Of a stretch of 5,135 nucleotides of DNA, positions 1-5,135 are shown piece by piece. Below the pieces are notes generated by a model that did no database searches, was not told the DNA's origin, and was given only the letters and a program-made list of their open reading frames with translations. Positions within the stretch are counted from its first letter, which is position 1; each line of letters opens with the position of its first letter. Source of the DNA: Gammaproteobacteria bacterium (lineage in GTDB: Bacteria; Pseudomonadota; Gammaproteobacteria; SZUA-229); the NCBI GenBank assembly GCA_002401185.1, contig NVSH01000038.1, forward strand, positions 7,600-12,734, read 5' to 3'. Position numbers and translations under genes: made by a program.

Positions 1-148
1 AAGAGAAAAAACGAACGAGCATATCGGCGTTGCTCATTCTGTTTGCCGCTGCCAGCGTCAATGGGCCAGCAATGCCATCAACTTTTACCCGCAGGCTTGT
101 CTGCAATAATTTAATGCTGTCGCATTCTATGTGTAAATAATTCGCAAA
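1..148 (-). pseudogene. 5'-truncated remnant of a GH108-type endolysin / secretion-activator gene (C-terminal peptidoglycan-binding part)
   Basis: On the minus strand a frame is open from 148 down to the window edge, 49 codons. Its middle reads IKLLQTSLRVKVDG followed by IAGPLTLAAANR and then ADMLVRFF. That matches the pattern LQ-x-x-L-G-V-x-x-DG-x-x-GP-x-TL-x-A, typical of the PG_binding_3 domain that follows the GH108 catalytic domain in phage-type endolysins and 'secretion activator' proteins. The catalytic half, with its usual E-GGYV-DP-DPGG motif, should lie upstream at higher coordinates. Instead there is an in-frame stop at 149-151 and then the divergent protease gene, and no other frame there resembles GH108. 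The stretch just before the LQ motif, normally like AVNSG, is already unrecognisable. No ATG with a ribosome-binding site precedes the conserved part, so I read it as a decayed, 5'-truncated gene. The domain is recognised by eye, and the 3' end lies outside the window. Confidence 0.5.
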
Positions 149-167
149 CTAAACGGCGCGCTACACC

Positions 168-641
168 ATGACCATCGTCGCATGGTTAATTTTTTTAAGT
201 TTTCTATTCGGCGTGTTTGACTACCTCATCTCACAACGTAACAACCCAAACCAGAATATCGTTACCGTTACCAGCGGCCAACAAAAAGAAATCCGCCTGC
301 AACGTAACGCCTATGGTCATTATGTGGCAAACGGAACCATCAATGGCAACACCGTCGTGTTTTTAATCGACACCGGCGCCAGCGACGTTGCGATTCCAGA
401 AACTTTAGCCAATGCTATGGGCCTGAACAGAGGGCCTACTATTTTTGTGAGAACGGCCAATGGCGACACCCGTGCATACCGCACGCATCTCGACAGTGTC
501 GCTATCGGTGAAATCATACTTTATGATCTAAAGGCGACCGTATTAATAAATATGACCGGCAACGAAGTATTGCTGGGTATGAATTTTCTCAAACATTTCG
601 AAATGATTCAAAAAGGTAAAACATTAACCATCAAACAGTAA
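168..641 (+). CDS. Membrane-anchored retropepsin-like aspartic protease (clan AA, TIGR02281/COG3577 type)
   Basis: The 157-residue protein has one hydrophobic N-terminal segment (about residues 3-21), a short polar linker, and a single retropepsin-like domain from about residue 42 to the end. The catalytic motif is FLIDTGAS with Asp68. The second hallmark, a hydrophobic-hydrophobic-Gly element, is VLLGMNFL at about 134-141. The protein carries one Asp motif, so an active enzyme would have to be a homodimer, as in retroviral proteases; this is a family inference. Substrates of the bacterial family are largely unknown. The membrane anchor probably places the domain at the inner membrane, but topology is ambiguous because the N-terminus has no positive charges. 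The start is the first in-frame ATG after a stop at 150-152; it has no clear Shine-Dalgarno. The gene stands alone on its strand and ends 34 bp from the convergent lipoprotein gene. Confidence 0.87.
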   Translation: MTIVAWLIFLSFLFGVFDYLISQRNNPNQNIVTVTSGQQKEIRLQRNAYGHYVANGTINGNTVVFLIDTGASDVAIPETLANAMGLNRGPTIFVRTANGDTRAYRTHLDSVAIGEIILYDLKATVLINMTGNEVLLGMNFLKHFEMIQKGKTLTIKQ

Positions 642-675
642 CGAAAGCTGAAACGACCATCTATAACTCAAAAAC

Positions 676-1260
676 TCACCTGACAGGAAAAGTCTGAAAC
701 ATCTCTGCTACCACTCGTTCGATACGCTGCTTTCTTTCATCCATCGCCGTATCAAAATGCACCCCTACCTGAGCGGCAGAGCGCCAGATGACTTCATTTG
801 TTTTATTATTTAACACATAAATAATCAATGTGCCTTTTTCGATATTTGCATCACCCTGGGGCACCTGAGAATTACCTGGTAGCAAACCAAAACGCCTGAT
901 TATCGCTTCGTCGTCCAGCGATGACACTAATGCTGCAGTGTACGCAATGGCATAACTCGACCCATTCACAGAATTAACTATTTTCATTTTTTTTGATTTC
1001 AGATTGGCAAGTATTGCACTCTCAATTACCGGTTTAATTGGTGCCTGATCTAAACGCTGATCTTTATAAAATCGTACCGCCTCTGCTAACCAGGAAAATG
1101 TCGACCCTGCCGGAATAGCAGCATTCGGGTTCTGCACAGAGACCACAGCCGTATCTGTAAATTTGACAGAAGAAGATGACTCAATGGTTTCGGTGACACA
1201 CGATGCAGTGATGACAACAAGGCCAGCAACAAACACCATTTTAGTTATTAGATTTAGCAA
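676..1260 (-). CDS. DUF4136-type outer-membrane lipoprotein
   Basis: I place the start at the TTG at 1260-1258, preceded by AAGGAG with a 6-nt spacer, giving 194 residues. A longer reading from the TTG at 1275 adds five residues but would put that Shine-Dalgarno inside the gene. The N-terminus is a lipoprotein signal: Lys7, a hydrophobic core, then ITAS-C with the lipidated Cys at 21. Residue +2 is Val rather than Asp, which predicts sorting to the outer membrane. The mature part matches the DUF4136 pattern: STFSWL near 53-58 (family: TYAW), IESAILANLKSKKMK near 79-93 (family: I..AI...L..KGY), and KGTLIIYVLNNKTNEVIWRS at 142-161 (family: GTL.IDL.D..T..LVWRG). The molecular function of DUF4136 is unknown. 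The gene lies 23 bp after the channel gene on the same strand and is probably its co-transcribed partner. No terminator hairpin is visible downstream. Confidence 0.85.
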   Translation of the reverse strand: MLNLITKMVFVAGLVVITASCVTETIESSSSVKFTDTAVVSVQNPNAAIPAGSTFSWLAEAVRFYKDQRLDQAPIKPVIESAILANLKSKKMKIVNSVNGSSYAIAYTAALVSSLDDEAIIRRFGLLPGNSQVPQGDANIEKGTLIIYVLNNKTNEVIWRSAAQVGVHFDTAMDERKQRIERVVAEMFQTFPVR

Positions 1261-1266
1261 TACGTT

Positions 1267-1272
1267 CTCCTT
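1267..1272 (-). promoter_or_regulatory. Ribosome-binding site that decides the lipoprotein start
   Basis: The minus strand reads AAGGAG, then AACGTA, then TTG at 1260-1258. This near-perfect Shine-Dalgarno lies in the 23-bp gap between the channel stop (1286-1284) and the lipoprotein. It supports TTG initiation at 1260. The upstream TTG at 1275 overlaps no comparable site, and the first ATG, at codon 8, is too far downstream. Confidence 0.75.
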
Positions 1273-1283
1273 CAACAGTCTTG

Positions 1284-3581
1284 TTAATTTTTAGCGAAAT
1301 TATCGGGCAAACTTTTCACGTGCAGATCACGTTGCGGAAAGGGTATCTCGATACCCTGCTCTCTAAACGCTTTATCGATAGCGAAATTTAATTCACTGAT
1401 AATACTCAGCCGACTATCAACATTATGTAGAAAAACACGCAGCTCAAAATTTAATGAGCTATCACCAAACTCCCGAAACAAAACTTTCGGCGGTGGCATC
1501 GATGCCGACTTAGAAACGTGATCATTTTCTTCAGCGATAGCCATTAATATGTCTCGAACTTTTTCGGTATCTGTGCCATAAGCCACACCAATAGGAACGA
1601 TAGCGCGGCCACTTTTACTGGATAACATCCAGTTGGTTACCTGATTTGAAATCAACTCAGAGTTAGGCACGATAACGTCTGAGCGATCAAACGTTTGAAT
1701 CCTTGTCGAACGAATATGTATATCTTTAACATAACCCTCGGTGCCACCTACTTCTATCCAGTCACCTTTACGTATGGGTCGTTCAAATAAAAGGATGAGA
1801 CCTGAAACAAAGTTATTGACGATATTTTGCAGACCAAAGCCGATACCAACAGATAACGCGCCCGCGATGATTGTAATATTGCCAAAATCAAAGCCAGCGG
1901 CAGATAGGCCGGCAAGTGCAGCAGTGATAAACAGGAGGTAACCCATGATAGTTACCATCGCATCACGCGCACCCTGCCCCATTGCCGTCATCTTCAACCA
2001 GTTATTTTCAAGTTGCGAACGCACCCAGCTGGACAGGATAATAATCGTACCGAAGATCAGCAAAGCCCAGAGGATACGGCCTGGGATAATCCTGAAATCG
2101 CCGACATCAAAGCCATGGACGAGGTAACCCCGAGCCTGCTCGATTACACCACCACTGTAGTCCCAGGCATTGATAAAAAGAACAACAAAAGAGCCCCAGA
2201 TAACTAATGTAGCCAGCAGGCGCAACCAGATGAGACCAGGAACTTTTTTATCCTGGTTAACGCCAAGCGTTTTATGCAATCGCTGGCACCACGGATAAGT
2301 GCCTTCATCGATAGCATTAAACAGGTCTCTGAAAATTTTCGAAATACCGATAAACACCACGAAGGTAACAAAACTCAACATGATGATGCGCCGACTGGTA
2401 AACGCAAGATTACGGTAACCCATCCACTCAGCCACCAATGAAAGCACGATGGCGATGATGACTAACATCGAGATAAAACGTAACCTCGGTAACTTTGGCG
2501 AGCTGATAATCACCTTCAATGTCCATGCAACATTAATTACAAAAAACAATGAAAAAATATTGCGCATCAACATCAGGTTAGACTCAACAATACTTTCAGA
2601 GAAAACAGTATAAAAAGCCAGGTAACCGATTAAGCCCAATACAGAGAGCACCTTGAGTCGTTTGGCTAAACCTTCTGCCACACGTGGCGTGAAGGACAAT
2701 AACTGATGAGCAGGTAGCACTGGCGAGAACAGAAGCCGAATAAACATTGTCGTCAAAAAGAATACCACCAGACCAAAAGCAAGCTCAGAAATAAAAGTTA
2801 CCTGAGCCGCCTCAAGTGTAACGACTACGGAACATGCTGCTAAAGCGACCGAACCTAATAAATAAGGCGAAAAAGAAGAAAATGTGGTTAACAATGCCCT
2901 TAATAAATTTTCCGAGAATTCTTCTTGCCATTGTCGCCGACTCTCGAAAGATAGCAGTTTTTGACGAAGCCAAAAGCCAAACACAATGGAAACAACGATG
3001 ACAAAAAGACTAATGCCCGCTTCAACAAAATCGACGTCACGAAGACCAGAGTGTCGAATTATAAAATCACTTGAATCAGCCAATATCGCGATTGGGTTTT
3101 CGATATAAGCAATAAACAGCGCTATAATATCTGGCTCTTTGACTAAAAACTTCTGCTTAAAATAAAACTTTTCTGCCGCATTGATTAATGTTGATATCTC
3201 CTTACTGTTGACCGCATACAAATTGCATTTCGCTAAGGTTTTATCAATGTTTTCTTTTTCCTTCAGGTAACTCTGTCGTTTTTTAGTAACATCACTATCT
3301 TCACCTGTAACCTTGTCACCGAGACCCGCCATGGCTATCTTTAAATCGACAAGAGCCGTCTCACCGTTAGACGCACATAACGATGCTGCACTGCTCAATT
3401 GGATACTTAATTTCGTCCATGTCGCCAGCTTGTCACCATCAAATTGGCCTTTGCTGAGTTTTTTATCGACTATTTTTAACTGGTCAGACATCCTCTCCAT
3501 ATCACCCAGGTTATCGGCCACGACGACAGGCGATAAACAAACAACAAAGACCAGTAAAATCCAATGGGCAAAAGTTTTCAT
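1284..3581 (-). CDS. Mechanosensitive ion channel, MscS superfamily, large MscK-like type
   Basis: This is a 765-residue inner-membrane channel of the kind that opens on hypo-osmotic shock to release small solutes. I chose the ATG at 3581 because it opens a signal peptide, MKTFAHWILL through VVVA, with likely cleavage after Ala22. The frame extends to a TTG at 3659 but adds only a basic, non-homologous-looking leader. Residues 23-180 form a charged, helical periplasmic region. About ten hydrophobic segments follow between 184 and 562. The pore helix and its exit are at about 567-600, with ALSVGIGFGLQNIVNNFVSG, the glycine-rich MscK/YjeP-like version of TM3. The cytoplasmic MscS beta domain comes next (ERPIRKGDWIEVGGTEG; RSDVIVPNSELISNQVTNW). 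The C-terminus has IEIPFPQRDLHV, the usual end of MscS cores. It is longer than E. coli MscS (286 residues) and shorter than MscK (about 1,120). It lies 87 nt after the TusA-like gene and 23 nt before the lipoprotein. No strong Shine-Dalgarno is seen. Confidence 0.95.
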   Translation of the reverse strand: MKTFAHWILLVFVVCLSPVVVADNLGDMERMSDQLKIVDKKLSKGQFDGDKLATWTKLSIQLSSAASLCASNGETALVDLKIAMAGLGDKVTGEDSDVTKKRQSYLKEKENIDKTLAKCNLYAVNSKEISTLINAAEKFYFKQKFLVKEPDIIALFIAYIENPIAILADSSDFIIRHSGLRDVDFVEAGISLFVIVVSIVFGFWLRQKLLSFESRRQWQEEFSENLLRALLTTFSSFSPYLLGSVALAACSVVVTLEAAQVTFISELAFGLVVFFLTTMFIRLLFSPVLPAHQLLSFTPRVAEGLAKRLKVLSVLGLIGYLAFYTVFSESIVESNLMLMRNIFSLFFVINVAWTLKVIISSPKLPRLRFISMLVIIAIVLSLVAEWMGYRNLAFTSRRIIMLSFVTFVVFIGISKIFRDLFNAIDEGTYPWCQRLHKTLGVNQDKKVPGLIWLRLLATLVIWGSFVVLFINAWDYSGGVIEQARGYLVHGFDVGDFRIIPGRILWALLIFGTIIILSSWVRSQLENNWLKMTAMGQGARDAMVTIMGYLLFITAALAGLSAAGFDFGNITIIAGALSVGIGFGLQNIVNNFVSGLILLFERPIRKGDWIEVGGTEGYVKDIHIRSTRIQTFDRSDVIVPNSELISNQVTNWMLSSKSGRAIVPIGVAYGTDTEKVRDILMAIAEENDHVSKSASMPPPKVLFREFGDSSLNFELRVFLHNVDSRLSIISELNFAIDKAFREQGIEIPFPQRDLHVKSLPDNFAKN

Positions 3582-3647
3582 AATTAATTTTTCAGACGAG
3601 CGCGCAGTGTAGCGCCTGGTAAGTTTTTTGATAAAAATATTGCAGCC

Positions 3648-3675
3648 AGTATACAACAATGTCTTATCTCAACAA
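3648..3675 (-). promoter_or_regulatory. Possible weak internal sigma-70 promoter for the channel gene
   Basis: In the gap upstream of the channel gene, the minus strand has TTGTTG (3675-3670), a 16-bp spacer and TATACT (3653-3648), a 5/6 match to the -10 consensus. The -35 is a 3/6 match and overlaps the end of the TusA-like gene. The 87-nt gap, long for this otherwise compact operon, makes an internal start plausible. This rests on sequence likeness only. Confidence 0.3.
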
Positions 3676-3920
3676 TCCTGTAACCTGATGACAAAATAAA
3701 ACATCGCGTCAACCTCGCCATGTTCGACCAGCCTTACTTTTCGCTGTTGGCAATAAGTGGGGATGTCGGTTAATAAGGCCTGCCTGTTCAATACGGCCAA
3801 CAATGTCTGGCCTACCTGCAACACCTCAAGCGCATCACTTAATCTAGAAAAAGGCAGATGACAATCGGCATTCGAAATGTCGACATAAATGTCACAGGGG
3901 ATAGAATCAACACTCATCAT
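3669..3920 (-). CDS. TusA/SirA-family sulfur-carrier-like protein with a C-H-L-P active-site motif
   Basis: The 83-residue protein has the size and layout of TusA-family proteins: a beta strand (DIYVDI, 10-15), the active-site loop, a helix (SRLSDALEVL, 25-34), then GQTLLAVLNR and TDIPTYCQQRKVRLVE, and a final strand FYFVIRL. TDIPTYC corresponds to the DIP-x-x-C element of E. coli TusA. The family motif CPxP appears as C20-H21-L22-P23. The persulfide-carrying Cys and the last Pro are kept, but the Pro after Cys is His. TusA itself relays sulfur for tRNA 2-thiouridine; relatives serve molybdenum-cofactor, dissimilatory-sulfur or unknown tasks. The specific role here is not evident. Two adjacent ATG codons (3920 and 3917) begin the frame and no good Shine-Dalgarno is seen. 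It starts 23 nt after folK, which suggests co-transcription with the folate genes. Confidence 0.83.
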   Translation of the reverse strand: MMSVDSIPCDIYVDISNADCHLPFSRLSDALEVLQVGQTLLAVLNRQALLTDIPTYCQQRKVRLVEHGEVDAMFYFVIRLQDC

Positions 3921-3943
3921 ACGTTTTGACCAGGAGCATTACA

Positions 3944-4432
3944 TCAGAAGGTAAAATCGATTGGCTGTAGAATTTCTTTGTCTTTATCAAATGCCGACCA
4001 TAAGGCATGGTAGCTAAGTCCCGTTTCAGGATGTCGACGTGCTGGGGCAATTTCTGCCAACGGCCACAACACGAAAGCATTCTGCAAGATCTCGCCACGG
4101 GGCAACTTCAAGCCATACTCATCAAGTTGAATATCGTCATACAACAACAGGTCCAGATCAAGCGTTCTCGATGAAAATTTTGGCCCACTGCGGTCACGAC
4201 CATAAGCATCTTCTATTGTACGTAAGATCTTATTGGTTTCATGCACCGGATGGTTAACCTCGCAGGCAATCACCATATTATAAAAGGCGTTCCCAGCAAA
4301 ACCGACGGCCTCACTCTCATAGACCGAGGACAGAGTCAGCTCACCAAATGCCTGCCGCAGCGCTTCGATACCTGCTCGTGTATTTTGCTCGCGATCGATG
4401 TTACTGCCCAGGCTGATATAGATAGTCGCCAT
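3944..4432 (-). CDS. folK: 2-amino-4-hydroxy-6-hydroxymethyldihydropteridine diphosphokinase (HPPK)
   Basis: The 162-residue cytoplasmic enzyme transfers pyrophosphate from ATP to 6-hydroxymethyl-7,8-dihydropterin (EC 2.7.6.3), the step after FolB and before dihydropteroate synthase. Its length matches the family (E. coli 159). The N-terminal strand and loop IYISLGSNI (4-12) is the pterin-site hallmark. The HPPK signature is RTLDLDLLLYDD (89-100), with D92 and D94 as the two Mg-binding aspartates. FVLWPLAEIAP (120-130) is the conserved C-terminal strand and turn. Two features depart from E. coli: the signature is preceded by GPKFSS rather than WGP, and the loop reading PHYDMKNRGF in E. coli is PRGEILQNAF here, so the E. 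coli His115 and Arg121 positions are Arg112 and Asn118. It may be a distinct subfamily linked to folB. The ATG lies 11 nt after the folB stop with no clear Shine-Dalgarno, so translational coupling is likely. Confidence 0.94.
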   Translation of the reverse strand: MATIYISLGSNIDREQNTRAGIEALRQAFGELTLSSVYESEAVGFAGNAFYNMVIACEVNHPVHETNKILRTIEDAYGRDRSGPKFSSRTLDLDLLLYDDIQLDEYGLKLPRGEILQNAFVLWPLAEIAPARRHPETGLSYHALWSAFDKDKEILQPIDFTF

Positions 4433-4443
4433 AGTAAAATCGA

Positions 4444-4803
4444 TTAACGCTGCCCACGTTCGATAATAACGCCAACGGACCGTGAGCCAGTCACCGCGCC
4501 TAACTTACTTAACTTCAATCGACACCAGGGCACATCAAATTCGTTCATGATTATTTCAACCAACCGCTCTGCTAGCGTTTCCACCAGTTGAAACTGACTT
4601 TTTTCGGTAAACGAAATCATCCGCTTGGCGACCGCTTTGTAGTTCAAAGCATCATCAATATCCTCGGTCGAGGCAGGTCGAGTATTATCAGCCGCCATCT
4701 CGATATCCAGCGCAATGGTCTGCCTCACCTCTCTTTCCCAGTCATAAATACCGATAATGGTATCGATGCGTAAATCTTCTATAAATACGATATCCAGCGC
4801 CAT
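4444..4803 (-). CDS. folB: Dihydroneopterin aldolase
   Basis: The 119-residue cytoplasmic enzyme cleaves 7,8-dihydroneopterin to 6-hydroxymethyl-7,8-dihydropterin and glycolaldehyde (EC 4.1.2.25), and often also epimerises the substrate. It acts as a ring-shaped oligomer. It aligns along its whole length with E. coli FolB: IVFIEDLRIDTIIGIYDWE (5-23), DIEMAADN (33-40), LNYKAVAK (53-60), FQLVETLAERLVEII (71-85) and the closing LKLSKLGAV plus VGVIIERG. The expected active-site residues are present: Glu23, Tyr55, the pterin-anchoring Glu75 and the catalytic Lys100. The usual Pro after that Lys (KPGAV) is Leu101. FolX and MptD are less likely, given the FolB-like termini and the adjacent folK. The ATG at 4803 is preceded by only a weak AGAGA element about ten bases upstream. 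It is the first gene of the minus-strand block, with a perfect TATAAT about 48 bp upstream. Confidence 0.96.
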   Translation of the reverse strand: MALDIVFIEDLRIDTIIGIYDWEREVRQTIALDIEMAADNTRPASTEDIDDALNYKAVAKRMISFTEKSQFQLVETLAERLVEIIMNEFDVPWCRLKLSKLGAVTGSRSVGVIIERGQR

Positions 4804-4851
4804 TTTTATTATTCTCTGTCAAAAGTAACGCATCGCGCGCCACCGAAGCGT

Positions 4852-4880
4852 ATTATACATGGCTGACGAGAACCGTAATA
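4852..4880 (-). promoter_or_regulatory. Probable sigma-70 promoter of the folB operon
   Basis: The minus strand contains a perfect TATAAT at 4857-4852. The hexamer 17 bp upstream, TATTAC at 4880-4875, is a poor -35. The predicted transcription start is near 4845, giving a leader of about 41 nt. The missing -35 could mean activator dependence or low basal strength. Confidence 0.55.
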
Positions 4881-4895
4881 TGTATCCAGATAATG

Positions 4896-4945
4896 AAAAA
4901 AGCACCGTTATTTCACTTGTCAGTCTCCGTTTTCTCCGTTAGAAT
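4896..4945 (+). promoter_or_regulatory. Strong sigma-70 promoter of rpmB with upstream A-tract
   Basis: TTGTCA (4917-4922; 5/6) and TAGAAT (4940-4945; 5/6) are separated by the optimal 17 bp. A run of six A (4896-4901) lies where a distal UP-element subsite is expected, about 50-56 bp before the predicted start near 4952. The sequence after the -10, TACCGGCTC, is GC-rich, as in promoters under stringent control by ppGpp. This fits a ribosomal-protein gene; the stringent response is inferred. Confidence 0.75.
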
Positions 4946-4962
4946 TACCGGCTCAATTTTTC

Positions 4963-4990
4963 AGAGTCCTGTAGATTTTACGCAGGCTCT
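4963..4990 (+). promoter_or_regulatory. Leader hairpin in the rpmB 5' untranslated region
   Basis: AGAG (4963-4966), a bulged T, CCTG (4968-4971), an 11-nt loop, CAGG (4983-4986) and CTCT (4987-4990) can pair as eight Watson-Crick base pairs with one bulge. It would sit about 11 nt into the transcript. No T-run follows, so it is not an intrinsic terminator. A role in mRNA stability or feedback control is possible but not shown. Confidence 0.45.
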
Positions 4991-5030
4991 AACTTAACTA
5001 ATTAATTGTACATAACATTTGTACATGAAC

Positions 5031-5050
5031 CAGCTTTTGCTGATTTGGAG
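5031..5050 (+). promoter_or_regulatory. rpmB ribosome-binding site with small adjacent hairpin
   Basis: GGAG (5047-5050) lies 8 nt before the rpmB ATG at 5059, an ideal spacing. Just upstream CAGC-TTTT-GCTG (5031-5042) can form a 4-bp stem with a T4 loop. It is too short to be stable alone, but it lies next to the Shine-Dalgarno. Confidence 0.6.
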
Positions 5051-5058
5051 TAACTACA

Positions 5059-5135
5059 ATGTCTAGAGTATGTCAGGTCACTGGAAAACGTCCGGTTGCT
5101 GGGAACAACGTATCTCATGCTCACAACAGAACAAG
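5059..5135 (+). CDS. rpmB: 50S ribosomal protein L28 (5' end only)
   Basis: The first 25 codons read [20 protein letters not shown] followed by AHNRT, and the gene runs off the right edge of the window. This is the highly conserved L28 N-terminus (family: [22 protein letters not shown]). The complete protein is normally about 78 residues and part of the large ribosomal subunit. In gammaproteobacteria rpmB is usually followed by rpmG (L33), which would lie beyond the window. The ATG is fixed by the conserved MSRVC start and by GGAG 8 nt upstream. Transcription should come from the promoter at 4917-4945, divergent from folB. Confidence 0.97.
   Translation, partial: MSRVCQVTGKRPVAGNNVSHAHNRT

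Noticed and set aside
3..140. Plus-strand frame open from the left edge with a signal-peptide-like stretch (ISALLILFAAA)
   Set aside because: All three plus frames happen to be open here. The minus-strand reading has a specific domain match, while this frame loses any protein character after the hydrophobic run.
362..391. DTGAS motif as a sign of a retrotransposon or retroelement
   Set aside because: No reverse transcriptase, integrase or terminal repeats are nearby. The single N-terminal membrane segment and length fit the cellular bacterial protease family.
642..675. Bidirectional terminator between the convergent protease and lipoprotein genes
   Set aside because: The 34-bp gap has no inverted repeat followed by a T-run on either strand.
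1741..2207. Overlapping plus-strand open frames opposite the channel gene
   Set aside because: They are short, have no recognisable domains, and lie antisense to the highly conserved pore and beta-domain coding sequence, so they are shadows.
3599..3620. GCGC...GCGC inverted repeat upstream of the channel gene
   Set aside because: Only four base pairs can form and GCGC is self-complementary, so it is likely to occur by chance; no T-run follows.
3582..3659. N-terminal extension of the channel to a TTG at 3659 (791 residues)
   Set aside because: The added 26 residues are basic and precede an obvious signal peptide beginning at the ATG at 3581, and no Shine-Dalgarno precedes the TTG.
3907..4098. 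63-codon minus-strand frame overlapping folK and the TusA-like start
   Set aside because: It is in another frame of folK, resembles no family, and would conflict with the well-supported folK reading.

Overview
The window looks like an ordinary chromosomal stretch of a proteobacterium, most likely a gammaproteobacterium. The evidence is the sequence type of its FolB, FolK and L28, a DUF4136 lipoprotein with an outer-membrane-type lipobox, a large MscK-like channel and an E. coli-like sigma-70 promoter ahead of rpmB. Base composition is moderate. I cannot name a genus. No tRNA, rRNA, CRISPR array, insertion sequence or integrase is visible.

Layout. Positions 1-148 (minus strand) hold an apparent 5'-truncated remnant of a GH108-type endolysin/secretion-activator gene: only part of its C-terminal peptidoglycan-binding domain can be read, and it runs off the left edge. 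A short plus-strand gene (168-641) encodes a membrane-anchored retropepsin-like aspartic protease. It converges on a five-gene minus-strand block read from 4803 down to 676: folB (dihydroneopterin aldolase), folK (HPPK), a small TusA-like protein, a 765-residue MscS-superfamily channel and a DUF4136 lipoprotein. A 255-bp divergent region (4804-5058) separates folB from rpmB (ribosomal protein L28), whose first 25 codons end the window.

How the genes work together. FolB and FolK catalyse consecutive steps of the pterin branch of folate synthesis and are 11 nt apart. The TusA-like gene follows after 23 nt and is probably on the same transcript. The channel gene starts 87 nt further on and may also have its own weak promoter. 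The lipoprotein follows the channel by 23 nt, with its Shine-Dalgarno inside that gap. Channel and lipoprotein are both envelope proteins, but nothing in the sequence shows that they interact. The divergent region carries a strong-looking rpmB promoter (TTGTCA, 17 bp, TAGAAT), a perfect TATAAT facing folB, and a roughly 105-nt rpmB leader with two potential hairpins.

I found no convincing new multi-gene system. The points most worth a second look are the endolysin remnant, the altered CPxP motif of the TusA-like protein, the altered substrate-loop residues of FolK, and the structured rpmB leader.
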